Shown: in pieces, positions 36,120 to 45,104 of the stretch
Layout: each line of letters begins with the position of its first letter
Numbering within the stretch: position 1 is the first letter of the stretch
From: Bacteroidaceae bacterium
GTDB taxonomy: Bacteria > Bacteroidota > Bacteroidia > Bacteroidales > Bacteroidaceae
DNA length: 64,000 bases
Direction of reading: 5' to 3'
Assembly (NCBI GenBank): GCA_017631315.1
Contig: JAGBTN010000015.1
Coordinates: 1-64,000, forward strand
Notes under the pieces: generated by a model
Database searches by the model: none
What the model was told of the DNA's origin: nothing
Seen by the model: only the letters and a program-made list of their open reading frames with translations
Position numbers and translations under genes: made by a program

Positions 36120-36950
36120 GAGCATTGCCCATTCGTCTTCCTTTTCTGTTTTCTTCAGACTAAGCCCCTGTTGCTCTGCGGCTTCTGCCAGAGCAGGAAT
36201 GTCCTGCAGATAAAAGCCGCTCAGTATCATTTTTCCTTCCGGTTTCAGCGAAGCGGCGAAACGCGGCAGGTCCTGAAGCAGGATGTTCCGGTTGATGTTG
36301 GCAATGAGGAGGTCGGCCTTCTGCTGTCCCTCGAGCAGCGCACTGTCGCCGACACGGACTTCTACATTATTATATATGTGGTTCAGGAGCAGATTGTCCT
36401 TCGTATTCTCCACACTCCATTCGTCGATGTCGTAGGCAAAGACACTCGACGCGCCTCGTTTAATCGCCATAATGGCCAGTATGCCTGTACCCGTTCCGGC
36501 ATCGACGACGTGCTTGTCTGCCAAGTCGAGTTGGGCAAGAGTGCGCAGGATGAGCCGTGTTGTCTCGTGGCTACCGGTGCCGAAAGCCAGGCGAGGCGTG
36601 ATGATTATGTCGTACTCCACCTGCGGCACATCCGTGTGCTTGACGTCGTGGACAACTATCTCGTCGCTCACAACCACAGGCTGAAAGCCTTCTTCTTCCC
36701 AGACCTGATTCCAGTCCTCGTCGGGTGCCTCTGCCAATGTGTAAGCAATGCCTACCTCTGGCATAAAGAAGTTGCGGATTGCCTCCTGCATCATCTCCTC
36801 GTTCCACATGCTTTGCTGTATGTAGGCCGTCAGCCCATCGTCGTTGACCGAAAACGCCTCGAAGCCAATCTCGGCAAGCGAAGCAGAGAAAATATCTGCA
36901 GCCATCTCGCTGAAAGGCTGCAACTTGCAAGTCACTTCGAAGTATTTCAT
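36081..36950 (-). CDS. prmA: Ribosomal protein L11 methyltransferase
   Basis: A 289-residue SAM-dependent methyltransferase that trimethylates ribosomal protein L11. The SAM site VVDAGTGTGILAIMAIKRGA (motif I) and the downstream ANINRNILLQDLP are present, and the N-terminal substrate-recognition domain precedes them. Start at 36950 (MKYFEVTCKL) matches the family; the longer in-frame start at 37031 runs into class II repeats. The last 39 bases overlap the permease gene's last codons. Confidence 0.92.
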   Translation of the reverse strand: MKYFEVTCKLQPFSEMAADIFSASLAEIGFEAFSVNDDGLTAYIQQSMWNEEMMQEAIRNFFMPEVGIAYTLAEAPDEDWNQVWEEEGFQPVVVSDEIVVHDVKHTDVPQVEYDIIITPRLAFGTGSHETTRLILRTLAQLDLADKHVVDAGTGTGILAIMAIKRGASSVFAYDIDEWSVENTKDNLLLNHIYNNVEVRVGDSALLEGQQKADLLIANINRNILLQDLPRFAASLKPEGKMILSGFYLQDIPALAEAAEQQGLSLKKTEKEDEWAMLLFEANALGGRNV

Positions 36951-37003
36951 ACGCCAATCTCCTATGTTTGTCTGCCCCAGACGACAAGAGAGGTTCGTTG
37001 TTT

Positions 37004-37069
37004 GGTCATGACCCAACAATTGAATGGTCATGATGCAACGATTGAATGGTCATGACCAAACAATCAACA
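37004..37069. repeat. 22-bp tandem repeat, class II (GGTCATGA)
   Basis: Three units of exactly 22 bases: 37004-37025, 37026-37047, 37048-37069. Each begins GGTCATGA and continues through variable bases to AACnATTGAAT or a variant. GGTCATGACC is self-complementary. They lie 54-119 bases upstream of the prmA ATG, inside its predicted 5' leader. Confidence 0.85.
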
Positions 37070-37141
37070 TCCCACGTCATGTTTTCCAAGACAATCTGCC
37101 ATCCCGGGCATTACATTGTGATAAGTCTGTCATTTTCTCTG

Positions 37142-37149
37142 CAAATATA
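37142..37149 (-). promoter_or_regulatory. Predicted prmA promoter -7 box
   Basis: Reverse strand TATATTTG. If used, it makes a leader of about 190 bases containing the class II repeats. Confidence 0.45.
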
Positions 37150-37223
37150 AGGTTTTTTATCCATTTGGGGAAATTTCCTCCACAAAATAGGTGTTTCCCC
37201 TTCGCCCATTACATAAAAGTCTG

Positions 37224-37231
37224 TAACTTTG
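37224..37231 (+). promoter_or_regulatory. Promoter -7 box for the 37257 gene
   Basis: TAACTTTG, 26 bases upstream of the ATG. Confidence 0.55.
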
Positions 37232-37256
37232 CATCAAACATTAAGAGTAGTACGCT

Positions 37257-38333
37257 ATGAAAGCAAAGATTATTACCCTTTTGATGTCCTCACTCGTATG
37301 CCTTGCCATACAGGCTCAGGACGACGACATGTACTCCTTCTCGTCCAAGAAGAAAGCACAGAAGAACACAACCGTCTATCTGCCGGAAGAAACACAAACC
37401 GGCTACGATGACGACAGAGACCCTAATGCCGACTACCACACCGGCCAACTTCGCGACATAGACGAATACAACCGACGTGGCAGCACACAACAGGCAGAAA
37501 TGCCCTCATACCAATTCAAGGGCGACACACTCCTCGTAACAACCACTCCCGCACAGGAAGAGATGGCAGACTACGACGCAGGCTATTATGCAGGATACAC
37601 CGACGGCTTCCACGACGGAGACTTCTACTACACCTCCCGACTGACACGCTATCGCGGCCTGCGCATCTACGATCCCTACATCTGGGACATCACCTATGGC
37701 TGGTACTCACCATGGTACGACCCCTGGTACGGCTGGCATTCTCCCTATTACCACTACGGCTACACCGGCTGGTACAACTGGGGATGGGGATGGCCTCACT
37801 ACGGATGGGACTACGGATGGCACCACCCACCACACCACGGAGGCGGACATCACGGCGGACATAAGCCAACACCGTCACGCCCACACCCAACGCCAAGCCG
37901 CAACCTCGGACAACGCTCCGCCACCTACAACGGCAGAATCACAAGCAACAGAGCTGGCAACGGCCGCGTAGGCCCCTCACGTTCCGCCACAACAACAACA
38001 TCGCGCGGAACAAACAGAGGCATAAACACACGACCAACAACAAGCAACGGCACACGCAGAAGCAATTCAACCATTACAACAAACACAACGCGTGGCACAC
38101 GACAAACACCATCGCGCAGCACTACAACCACATCCACAAGCAGAAACTACAACAGCAGCCCAAGCAGAAGCAGTAGCAGTTTCAGCAATTCATCAAGCAG
38201 AAGCAGCAGTAGTTTTAGCAGCGGAAGCAGTCGAGGAGGCAGCGGCTTCAGCAGCGGTGGCAGCAGTCGAGGCGGAGGAGGCTTCAGCAGCGGTGGCGGC
38301 AGTCGCGGAGGAGGAGGCGGAGGTCGCAGATAA
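37257..38333 (+). CDS. Secreted low-complexity Tyr/Trp/Gly then Ser/Arg/Gly-rich protein
   Basis: A 358-residue protein with a signal peptide (to IQAQ). After a polar N-terminal segment there is a Tyr/Trp/Gly/His-rich stretch (about residues 135-205; WYSPWYDPWYGWHSPYYHY). Then a Ser/Arg/Thr-rich stretch (about 215-310) and a Gly/Ser/Arg C-terminal tail with repeated SRGG and GFSSGG follow. No domain is recognised. Similar tyrosine-rich envelope proteins occur in Bacteroidales without known function. It may be in an operon with the next gene, 55 bases downstream. Repeats make slippage-driven length variation likely. Confidence 0.75.
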   Translation: MKAKIITLLMSSLVCLAIQAQDDDMYSFSSKKKAQKNTTVYLPEETQTGYDDDRDPNADYHTGQLRDIDEYNRRGSTQQAEMPSYQFKGDTLLVTTTPAQEEMADYDAGYYAGYTDGFHDGDFYYTSRLTRYRGLRIYDPYIWDITYGWYSPWYDPWYGWHSPYYHYGYTGWYNWGWGWPHYGWDYGWHHPPHHGGGHHGGHKPTPSRPHPTPSRNLGQRSATYNGRITSNRAGNGRVGPSRSATTTTSRGTNRGINTRPTTSNGTRRSNSTITTNTTRGTRQTPSRSTTTTSTSRNYNSSPSRSSSSFSNSSSRSSSSFSSGSSRGGSGFSSGGSSRGGGGFSSGGGSRGGGGGGRR

Positions 38334-38388
38334 CAGATAACAGAAGCCCCTTGAACACATTACAAAACGCTTAACCCATTATCCTAAC

Positions 38389-39939
38389 ATGAAACGCTAT
38401 ATCCTACTACCACTCCTTGCCATCGCATTCACAACCCAGGCACAGGACACCTACATGAACGAACGGCTCACCAACAACTCCGGTGAAGTCATCGGCACAG
38501 CACGCTACGTCGGCATGGGCGGCGCACTCGGTGCACTCGGTGCAGACATGAGCGTCATCAGTTGGAACCCCGCAGGCATCGGCCTCTACCGCAAGCACGA
38601 CGTTGCCTTCACCTTTGGCGGAACATGGGGAAAGTCAAGCATCGTCGAAGAAAATCGCGGCAAAGGAACCATAGATCAAGCAGGCTTCGTCTTCAACATC
38701 AAAACCGGCAACGAAACCTGCCCCTATCTCAACCTCGCCTTCAACTATCAGAAGAAACTCAACTACAACCAAAACTTCTATGCCGACAACAACTATCTGT
38801 ACGGACTAAGCCAAATGGACCAGGTGGCAGAACTCACCGATTGGGACCAAGGATGGCAAGAAAACCTTGCAGGAATGGCATTGGAAAACGGATACTTCTC
38901 AACAGGGAAAAACGCCAATGGCGAGGAATATCGCTACAACAGATACTCCTCCTCTGCCAACGAATACACACATCATAGCGAAGGCTCACTGAAGGCAATC
39001 GACCTAAACATGAGCACAAACATCAAAAACCGTGCATTCATCGGTCTGACCATCGGTGTAGATAACCTGAACTACAACAGCTGGACATACTATAGGGAAT
39101 ACGATATGGACGGATATGCAAAGTATGACCTCAACAACGACTACCGCATCACCGGAACAGGCGTTAACGTAAAACTCGGCACCATCGTACGTCCCTTCGA
39201 GAACAAACCTTTCCGATTCGCCTTTGTGGTTGAGACACCTACCTGGTTTCGCCTTACGAACAGCACCTTATTCGACCTTTCAAGAGGTGACTACTATGGC
39301 GGAACCCGCATTGACCCATGGGAAAGTTATCTCAAATTCAACTTGCGTTCGCCCTGGAAGGTTCGCACCGGCATCGGAAGCACCGTGGGTTCAGTACTTG
39401 CATGGGACATCGACTACGAATTCGCCGCATATGCCGGAACACATTTAGGCTATCCGAATGACGATTCCTGGGATGGGGCTGGCAACATTAAGGACGTGGC
39501 GATGAACCAATTCACCCGTGACATTCTGCGCGGAACACATACCTTGCGTGCCGGCATCGAAGTCAATGCCACCAAGAGTCTTGCATTCAGAGTCGGTTAT
39601 AACCTTAGTACATCGGCTTATGAGAAGAACATTGGTTTCGATCAGTACAACCTAAACAGCGCAACGATGGACTATGCCACAAGCACAAACTATATGCGAC
39701 TGGGCAATACGAACATCCTTACTTTAGGTATGGGCTATCGTTACAAGAAGTTCTACGTTGACCTTGCATACAAGATTCGCAACCAAAAGGGCGACTTCTA
39801 TGCCTTCGACACAAGTTTTGCACAAGGCGACACGCAATTCACGGCAGACAATCCTGAACTAAGCGGCTTGACAATCGACCCTGTGGGTGTTGATTTGACA
39901 CGTCAGACCATCACCTGTACGCTTGGCTTCAAGTTCTGA
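38389..39939 (+). CDS. OmpP1/FadL-like outer-membrane beta-barrel protein
   Basis: A 516-residue barrel protein with a signal peptide (to TTQAQ). The first segment GTARYVGMGGALGALGADMSVISWNPAGIGLYR is the characteristic N terminus of FadL/OmpP1-like transporters in Bacteroidetes, which import hydrophobic compounds. Alternating strands continue to the C-terminal TITCTLGFKF with its terminal F. The substrate is unknown. Its 3' end is 5 bases from the end of the convergent GH130 gene; its terminator lies within that gene. Confidence 0.85.
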   Translation: MKRYILLPLLAIAFTTQAQDTYMNERLTNNSGEVIGTARYVGMGGALGALGADMSVISWNPAGIGLYRKHDVAFTFGGTWGKSSIVEENRGKGTIDQAGFVFNIKTGNETCPYLNLAFNYQKKLNYNQNFYADNNYLYGLSQMDQVAELTDWDQGWQENLAGMALENGYFSTGKNANGEEYRYNRYSSSANEYTHHSEGSLKAIDLNMSTNIKNRAFIGLTIGVDNLNYNSWTYYREYDMDGYAKYDLNNDYRITGTGVNVKLGTIVRPFENKPFRFAFVVETPTWFRLTNSTLFDLSRGDYYGGTRIDPWESYLKFNLRSPWKVRTGIGSTVGSVLAWDIDYEFAAYAGTHLGYPNDDSWDGAGNIKDVAMNQFTRDILRGTHTLRAGIEVNATKSLAFRVGYNLSTSAYEKNIGFDQYNLNSATMDYATSTNYMRLGNTNILTLGMGYRYKKFYVDLAYKIRNQKGDFYAFDTSFAQGDTQFTADNPELSGLTIDPVGVDLTRQTITCTLGFKF

Positions 39940-39944
39940 ATCAC

Positions 39945-42251
39945 TTAACGAAGTAATACTTTCTGCCCGGACTTTATGTAGAGTCCGGGCTTTTGTTTAC
40001 CCTTTTCTACCTTGATGCCTGAAAGTGTATATATGGTTTCGTCGTCCTTGTCTGAAGGATTGGCACTGGGTATTTGTCCGATGGCGTCATCGTCTTCCGC
40101 CAATGTGCCGTAGATGTGGAAGGCATAGAGTGTGGGTGATTCGGCATTATTCATGCCTGAAGAGGTGCGAGGGAAGAGGAGTTTGACGTATCGGCCACGG
40201 ATTGGTGTGGCGAGCGAAACGGTTTTCTTGTTGATGGAGCCTGTGTTTTTCTTGTCTGCAACCTGTGTCCAGCATGTATTCGTATCGCCTGATTTGGTGA
40301 TAAGGCTGAGGTTTGGCGTTTCTTCGCTGATGTATATTTGGTAGGCATTCATGTTGGTTGCGGCGGCATCGATGCTTTTTGCGTCCCACAGGAGCAGTCG
40401 TTTGATGTCGTAGGTCTGTTCCAAATCGACTATGACGTAGCGGTATGGGTCTGTTCCCTGAACGGGTGTTGTTGGTTTCCAGGGGCGTTCGGCAGCCGGT
40501 GTGCCAGTGAGAAGATTGAGTGCACTATGGGTTGCGTTGGGTGTGTTGTGTGCGGCAAGGATGGTTTTGCCGATGCTAATGTTGCTGTCGGAACGTGGTA
40601 TTTCGCTCACAAAGCTGCCGTAAACGTCGCAGCCGTAGAGGCGTATGGCATTGTCCGGTTCACCGCTTGGGCGTATGCCTCGTGAGAAGACGAGTTTGAG
40701 GTAGCGCACTTCTGCCGGAGGGAACGAGATGTCTTTCGTTGCCTGGTTGCCTACGCCGTCTTCGTGGGCCAGGAGTGTCCAGTCTTCGCTTGTCTTTGTT
40801 CTGCCGTAAACCCAGTATTCGGGCACATTGCCGCAGTTCGTCTCGTGTCCTTCCACGTCGCGAAAGACCAGACGGTTCACCTCGTAGATGGCTGTGAACT
40901 CCAGGATGAGCCATGGTTGCTCTGTGCTTGAGTCGCACCATTTCCTGCCGGGATAGATGTAACTGGTGTTCATGTGTTGCGGTTTCTCGCTTTCGGAGAC
41001 GTATCCGCTGCTGGAGTTTACGAAACAGGCCATCTTTCCTGTGCCCAATGTGGTCTGCTGATTGATGACGCCTGGCGGTACTTGTGCCGAAATGATGGGG
41101 TCGCCTTCGTGCGACGAGGTTGTGGGGTCGCAGACGGCAACGCCGACGAAGGAGTCGGCACAGCCATAGTAGAGAAACCATTTGCCTTGGTGCCAGACGA
41201 GACCTTGCGTGAAGACTGTGCCGGCAGCGTACTGGCCGCTCTTCTCGAAGTCTGCAATGGGGCGGAAGAAGGGTTTGTCGAGCCGGTCGAGGAGTTGGAG
41301 GGGATTGTCTCGGCTGAAGAGCATTTGTCCGGCTGCATAAGTGCCAGAGGCATAGCAAGGGTCGCCGCTGCTGCCGCTTGCGTTCTTGCCGTTGTAGATG
41401 AGCACTATGCCGTCTTTGGTGATGACTGCCGGCGGACCACATTCTGCGAAGGTGCTGTCGAAGTATCCTTTACGGGTCCTTGCCAGGTAGAGCAGTTCCT
41501 TGTTTGCATCCACGATGGGGGTCCAGGTGATGAGGTCGTCGCTTGTTGCACCGCACACCCACGACTCGCCCCAGTACATAAAGTACTTGCTTTCGCCGTT
41601 GACCATTATCTTTGCTGCCTGCAGGCGTCCGTCTTTGATTTCTGTGACGATGGAACCCGACTTGCAGGCAAGGTTGGCAAACTTGCCGTCGTGTGCTGTG
41701 CGGAAGCATGGGCCGTGGTGTGTCCATGTCTTGAGGTCGCGGCTTGTGGCAACACTCAAGCGTGCTGTCTTACGGTTCCACGATGTGTGTATCATGACGA
41801 AGAGGGGCTTGCCGTCCACTTCTGCCTCCACCACACGCGGGTCTTCTACGCCGCCCGGCCACTCGTACTCCTGCGAGATGGCCGACTGGTCGGGGTACAT
41901 GACGGGCGATGGCGAGCGATAGTCGATGCTTAGGCCGTCGGCACTTTCCACAAGGCCGATGCGCGAGGTGCGCTTCCCGATGCCGGCATTGGGGTCGTCT
42001 TCAGCCCTGTAGAGCACACACACCTTGCCGTCCTTCACCACTGCTGCAGGATTGAACGTATCGGCGCACTCCCATTTCACCTGTGCCTTCTTCATCGGGC
42101 AATAGAAGAGGTTGTTTGCGATGGGCTCCACCATCGGGTTTTTGCCTTCGGGGCGAACAAAGCCGCCTATGGCCCAATAGGGCAGAACATTATCGCCCGC
42201 AAGAGATGCAATGCAGACAAACAGGAGTGGAAGAAGGTGGTAACGTCTCAT
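39945..42251 (-). CDS. Secreted GH130-family protein with two discoidin-like domains and a type IX C-terminal domain
   Basis: A 768-residue protein with a signal peptide (MRRYHLLPLLFVCIASLAG). The N-terminal half matches the five-bladed propeller of GH130 beta-mannoside phosphorylases/hydrolases: CVLYRAEDD, RIGLVESADG, PGGVEDPRVVE, IHTSWNR, VATSRDLKTW. Two F5/8 type C (discoidin-like) segments follow (about residues 430-560 and 575-715; WLILEFTAIYEVNRL and YVIVDLEQTYDIKRL). The last 40 residues (IYTLSGIKVEKG...PGLYIKSGQKVLLR) look like a type IX sorting signal. Phosphorylase versus hydrolase cannot be told. Start at 42251 avoids a frame running into class I repeats. Confidence 0.88.
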   Translation of the reverse strand: MRRYHLLPLLFVCIASLAGDNVLPYWAIGGFVRPEGKNPMVEPIANNLFYCPMKKAQVKWECADTFNPAAVVKDGKVCVLYRAEDDPNAGIGKRTSRIGLVESADGLSIDYRSPSPVMYPDQSAISQEYEWPGGVEDPRVVEAEVDGKPLFVMIHTSWNRKTARLSVATSRDLKTWTHHGPCFRTAHDGKFANLACKSGSIVTEIKDGRLQAAKIMVNGESKYFMYWGESWVCGATSDDLITWTPIVDANKELLYLARTRKGYFDSTFAECGPPAVITKDGIVLIYNGKNASGSSGDPCYASGTYAAGQMLFSRDNPLQLLDRLDKPFFRPIADFEKSGQYAAGTVFTQGLVWHQGKWFLYYGCADSFVGVAVCDPTTSSHEGDPIISAQVPPGVINQQTTLGTGKMACFVNSSSGYVSESEKPQHMNTSYIYPGRKWCDSSTEQPWLILEFTAIYEVNRLVFRDVEGHETNCGNVPEYWVYGRTKTSEDWTLLAHEDGVGNQATKDISFPPAEVRYLKLVFSRGIRPSGEPDNAIRLYGCDVYGSFVSEIPRSDSNISIGKTILAAHNTPNATHSALNLLTGTPAAERPWKPTTPVQGTDPYRYVIVDLEQTYDIKRLLLWDAKSIDAAATNMNAYQIYISEETPNLSLITKSGDTNTCWTQVADKKNTGSINKKTVSLATPIRGRYVKLLFPRTSSGMNNAESPTLYAFHIYGTLAEDDDAIGQIPSANPSDKDDETIYTLSGIKVEKGKQKPGLYIKSGQKVLLR
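39964..39994 (+). terminator. Terminator of the OmpP1-like gene, inside the GH130 coding end
   Basis: GCCCGGACT (39964-39972) pairs with AGTCCGGGC (39982-39990), followed by TTTT. The same bases encode the KPGLYIKSGQK part of the GH130 protein's sorting signal on the other strand. Confidence 0.75.
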
Positions 42252-42283
42252 GGAAATCAAGTGTTTACGGTTCGTGTCGGAAA

Positions 42284-42366
42284 GGTTAACCATTATTGCC
42301 AAATAGGTTAAGCATTATGGTCGGAAAGGTTAAGCATTATGGGGAGAATGGTTAACCATTATTTCC
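42284..42366. repeat. 22-bp tandem repeat, class I, four units
   Basis: Units at 42284-42305, 42306-42327, 42328-42349 and a partial one from 42350, beginning GGTTAACCATTATTGCC, GGTTAAGCATTATGG, GGTTAAGCATTATGG and GGTTAACCATTATTTCC. They lie 33 bases upstream of the GH130 ATG, in its predicted 5' leader, within a 375-base gap between divergent genes. Confidence 0.9.
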
Positions 42367-42446
42367 ACCTCCCACAGCGGCATCCTCAGCAAGTGTTCTT
42401 CGGGGCTCGTTTCCTCTCTCAACGCGAAATCATTATCTCTGTGGCA

Positions 42447-42454
42447 CAAAGGTA
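42447..42454 (-). promoter_or_regulatory. GH130 gene promoter -7 box
   Basis: Reverse strand TACCTTTG. It implies a leader of about 190 bases containing the class I repeats. Confidence 0.55.
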
Positions 42455-42597
42455 CGAAGAAAAAGCAACAACTGCAAAAAGTGAAGAAAAAGAATTGACC
42501 TGCGGCAGCAAACCGTGGCGAACATCATGCTGCCTTCGCCATAGTTAATTATTCTTAAAATCCTTCACAGCAAGCAACAACGTGACAATTCGAGCGT

Positions 42598-42605
42598 TAT
42601 CTTTG
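42598..42605 (+). promoter_or_regulatory. TlpA-like gene promoter -7 box
   Basis: TATCTTTG, 22 bases upstream of the ATG at 42627; this rules out the in-frame ATG at 42582. Confidence 0.6.
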
Positions 42606-42626
42606 CAGAAACAAAACACATCCGAA

Positions 42627-43673
42627 ATGAAAAAACAACTCCTCATCATGCTGCTTGCCCTTGCCGGCATAGCCGCACAGGCACAGACAAAAGTCAACAT
42701 CCGCGGCAACGCCCCCAAAGGCATCAAGTCCGTATTCATCATCAAGAACATGGATGGCAGCGGAGGCTCCGACAGCGTCAAAGTGAAACGAGGCAAATGG
42801 AAATACGAAAAGACCTTGCCGGCCGACGTACACACACTCTACATCGCCCCATTCGAATCACTGAAACAAGACAACAAGAAAGGCGTCGTCACCATCATGG
42901 CAGACAGCATACCCACAGAAATAGACCTTATCGAAGGAACAGTCAAAGGCTCGAAAGCATCGGTGACCATAAGCACCATCTTCCAGGAAATGATGTCCGC
43001 CATGAAAAGCAACAACAGGACAGACGCCCTCAAACTGCTTCGCAACGCAACCATGGGTAATCTCGACTCCATGTTCCCCATCATCTTCGTGCCCATGATA
43101 CACGAAGCACTCTCGCTCAAAGACCTGCAAAAGATATTCTACACCGGCGCACCATACGAAAACCACCCCTCCATGCAAAAAGCAAAAGAGCATCTCGCCA
43201 AACTCCAAAAGGAACAACAGGACATGGCCTCAAGCCAAGCACCCCGCGCCATTGGCAAAATGTTCACAGACATCGCCATGAACGACACCACAGGCCAGCA
43301 GCGCCGACTGAGCGAATGGTGCGGGAAAGGCCGATATGTACTGGTCGATTTCTGGGCTTCGTGGTGCGGTCCGTGCCGCGCCGAAATGCCCAACGTCTCC
43401 AAATGTTATGAAAAATACCACGAAAAGGGACTCGACATCGTCGCCATCTCATTCGACATGAACAAAGAAGCATGGCTTCGCGCCATCAGAACCATGAACA
43501 TGCCATGGGTACACCTGAGCGACCTTGCCGGATGGGACAGCCTCGGAGCAAAAACATACAACATCAGAGGCATCCCCGCCAACATCCTTTTGGACAAAGA
43601 AGGAAAGATAATCGCCATCGATCTGCGTGGCGACGAACTCGGCGAGACACTGGCCGAAATCCTCGGCGAATAA
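42627..43673 (+). CDS. TlpA-like periplasmic thiol-disulfide protein with DUF4369-type N-terminal domain
   Basis: A 348-residue protein with a signal peptide (to IAAQAQ). The N-terminal beta domain (about residues 20-115) resembles the DUF4369 domain often found before thioredoxin folds in Bacteroidetes, followed by helices (about 120-205) and a thioredoxin-like domain (about 215-348). The redox motif is C247-GP-C250 in FWASWCGPCRAEMP, and cis-Pro lies in IRGIPANILLD. It likely reduces or isomerises disulfides in the periplasm. It is convergent with the lysozyme gene at 43705. Confidence 0.88.
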   Translation: MKKQLLIMLLALAGIAAQAQTKVNIRGNAPKGIKSVFIIKNMDGSGGSDSVKVKRGKWKYEKTLPADVHTLYIAPFESLKQDNKKGVVTIMADSIPTEIDLIEGTVKGSKASVTISTIFQEMMSAMKSNNRTDALKLLRNATMGNLDSMFPIIFVPMIHEALSLKDLQKIFYTGAPYENHPSMQKAKEHLAKLQKEQQDMASSQAPRAIGKMFTDIAMNDTTGQQRRLSEWCGKGRYVLVDFWASWCGPCRAEMPNVSKCYEKYHEKGLDIVAISFDMNKEAWLRAIRTMNMPWVHLSDLAGWDSLGAKTYNIRGIPANILLDKEGKIIAIDLRGDELGETLAEILGE

Positions 43674-43704
43674 CCTCTTCTGCAGACTTCCCCAACCCTG
43701 TGGC

Positions 43705-44517
43705 CTACTTCTTCCCTTTCTTCAGGGGCGGAAGCATAATGTCTGCCACAGAATAGCGGTCCAAAAAGACACTGCGGTCAACGTCTCCCTTGATGCCATC
43801 CACTTCCCCTGTGCACGAATACTGCCAGATAAGGATGGGAACATCTTCACACAAACCGGGAAACTCCTCAGCGTAACGGGCCACCATGAAACGGTATTGG
43901 GTGAACTTCCCCCGCAGATACTTGGCATAGAAGTTAACGCCTGTATAGATAATGGGCTTGACTCCGAACATTCGCTCCACACCTTCGAGGAACGCACGCA
44001 AGTTCCTTTGGAAGTGTACGAGCGAGCCTCTGCCGCGTTTTTCCACGTCGACAATGGGAATCAGGTCTTGCTGTCGTGGGTCAACGTTGTCGCGAAAGTT
44101 CTCCAACTGCGTTAGTACACTGGCCGTAGGGCGATAGAAGTGATAGACTCCGACGGGGATGCCAGCCTGTTTTGCACCGTAAAGGTTGCGCAAATAGTAG
44201 TCGTCTACGTAGCCGGAGCCTTCCGTTGCTTTGACATAGACGAAGCGTATGTCCTTGTTGTGTGCTACTATTTCCCAGTTGATGCGTCCCTGGTAGTGCG
44301 AAACGTCGATGCCTTGCTGCGGAACATCTGTATGAATTACGACAGGACGCAGTTCGGCCACCGGCTGCAAGGGACGGTCGGGCTGTGGTATGCTCAGTGG
44401 CTTTTCGGGTTCGGGAAGGAGGTAGAGGGGAGAAATGGGTGTGCCGTCCTTCTTTTCTGCAAGGGCGAGGGTTGCCACGCAGAGAAGGGCGGTAAGGAGT
44501 ATCGTACGGAATTGCAT
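43705..44517 (-). CDS. Secreted GH25 lysozyme (N-acetylmuramidase)
   Basis: A 270-residue protein with a signal peptide (MQFRTILLTALLCVATLALA). The GH25 domain starts at GIDVSHYQGRINWEIV, with the catalytic DxE motif in IPIVDVEKRG and the usual VYVKATEGSGYVD and GVYHFYRP strands. GH25 enzymes cleave the beta-1,4 bond between N-acetylmuramic acid and N-acetylglucosamine. The start at 44517 is chosen by the signal peptide; the longer in-frame start at 44571 would add a poly-basic segment before it. It is 53 bases after the unknown gene on the same strand. Confidence 0.92.
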   Translation of the reverse strand: MQFRTILLTALLCVATLALAEKKDGTPISPLYLLPEPEKPLSIPQPDRPLQPVAELRPVVIHTDVPQQGIDVSHYQGRINWEIVAHNKDIRFVYVKATEGSGYVDDYYLRNLYGAKQAGIPVGVYHFYRPTASVLTQLENFRDNVDPRQQDLIPIVDVEKRGRGSLVHFQRNLRAFLEGVERMFGVKPIIYTGVNFYAKYLRGKFTQYRFMVARYAEEFPGLCEDVPILIWQYSCTGEVDGIKGDVDRSVFLDRYSVADIMLPPLKKGKK

Positions 44518-44570
44518 GAAAGGTGTAGTGGCAGGGCTTCTCTTCTTGAGGGGAAGAGCAGGGAGAAGCA

Positions 44571-45104
44571 TCAGTTTCCCAAGTAATTGTATGTGAAGTT
44601 TTGACTCTTTATGCTGGGGAACTGGCTACGAACGTCTATGTCCTGACGGCCACGCAGATGGGCTATTACCTTGTTGTAGCACTCCTGAACGCTGTCGGCT
44701 TTCACTTTGCAGGCGAAAGTTGTGTCAATGTAGTGGGACTTTTGCGTTTCGGGAAGTGAGATGACACGTTTGAATACCAGGCGTGCCTCGTACCATCCGG
44801 GCTGCGACTTGGTGTACTGCGACTGTGTTTCCTTCTGTGCCGGCTTCTCGGTCTTCACTTGATTTGCGCCTTTTGTCTTGAACTCTTCCAGTGTGTTTGC
44901 TGTTGTCTTAATGGCGATAAAGAAAGAGCGTGTGTTCACTTTGACGTGTTTGGGATACAGGGCACTGCTGGCCATGAACCTCTCCAGCTCGCCGGTCATT
45001 TCCTCGGTGACTTCCACGCCGTCCAGAGAAGAGAGGAAGTGCAATGCTTCTGCCGCGTTGCTGACAAGTGTTTCTTCGTCGAAGTATCTGATATAAAGAT
45101 TCAT
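44571..45104 (-). CDS. Conserved-looking hypothetical protein
   Basis: A 177-residue protein without signal peptide or membrane helix. It starts MNLYIRYFDEETLVSN and has a middle low-complexity stretch (KTEKPAQKETQSQYTKSQ) linking an N-terminal alpha/beta segment to a C-terminal one (GWYEARLVFKRVISLP; then HLRGRQDIDVRSQFPSI). I do not recognise the family. It lies directly upstream of the lysozyme gene on the same strand. The start was taken at 45104, about 100 bases after a TAATTTTG box (45202-45209); a longer frame to 45185 exists. Confidence 0.65.
   Translation of the reverse strand: MNLYIRYFDEETLVSNAAEALHFLSSLDGVEVTEEMTGELERFMASSALYPKHVKVNTRSFFIAIKTTANTLEEFKTKGANQVKTEKPAQKETQSQYTKSQPGWYEARLVFKRVISLPETQKSHYIDTTFACKVKADSVQECYNKVIAHLRGRQDIDVRSQFPSIKSQNFTYNYLGN

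Noticed and set aside
42252-42302. N-terminal extension of the GH130 protein to an upstream ATG
   Set aside because: The added residues come from a class I repeat and would precede the signal peptide.
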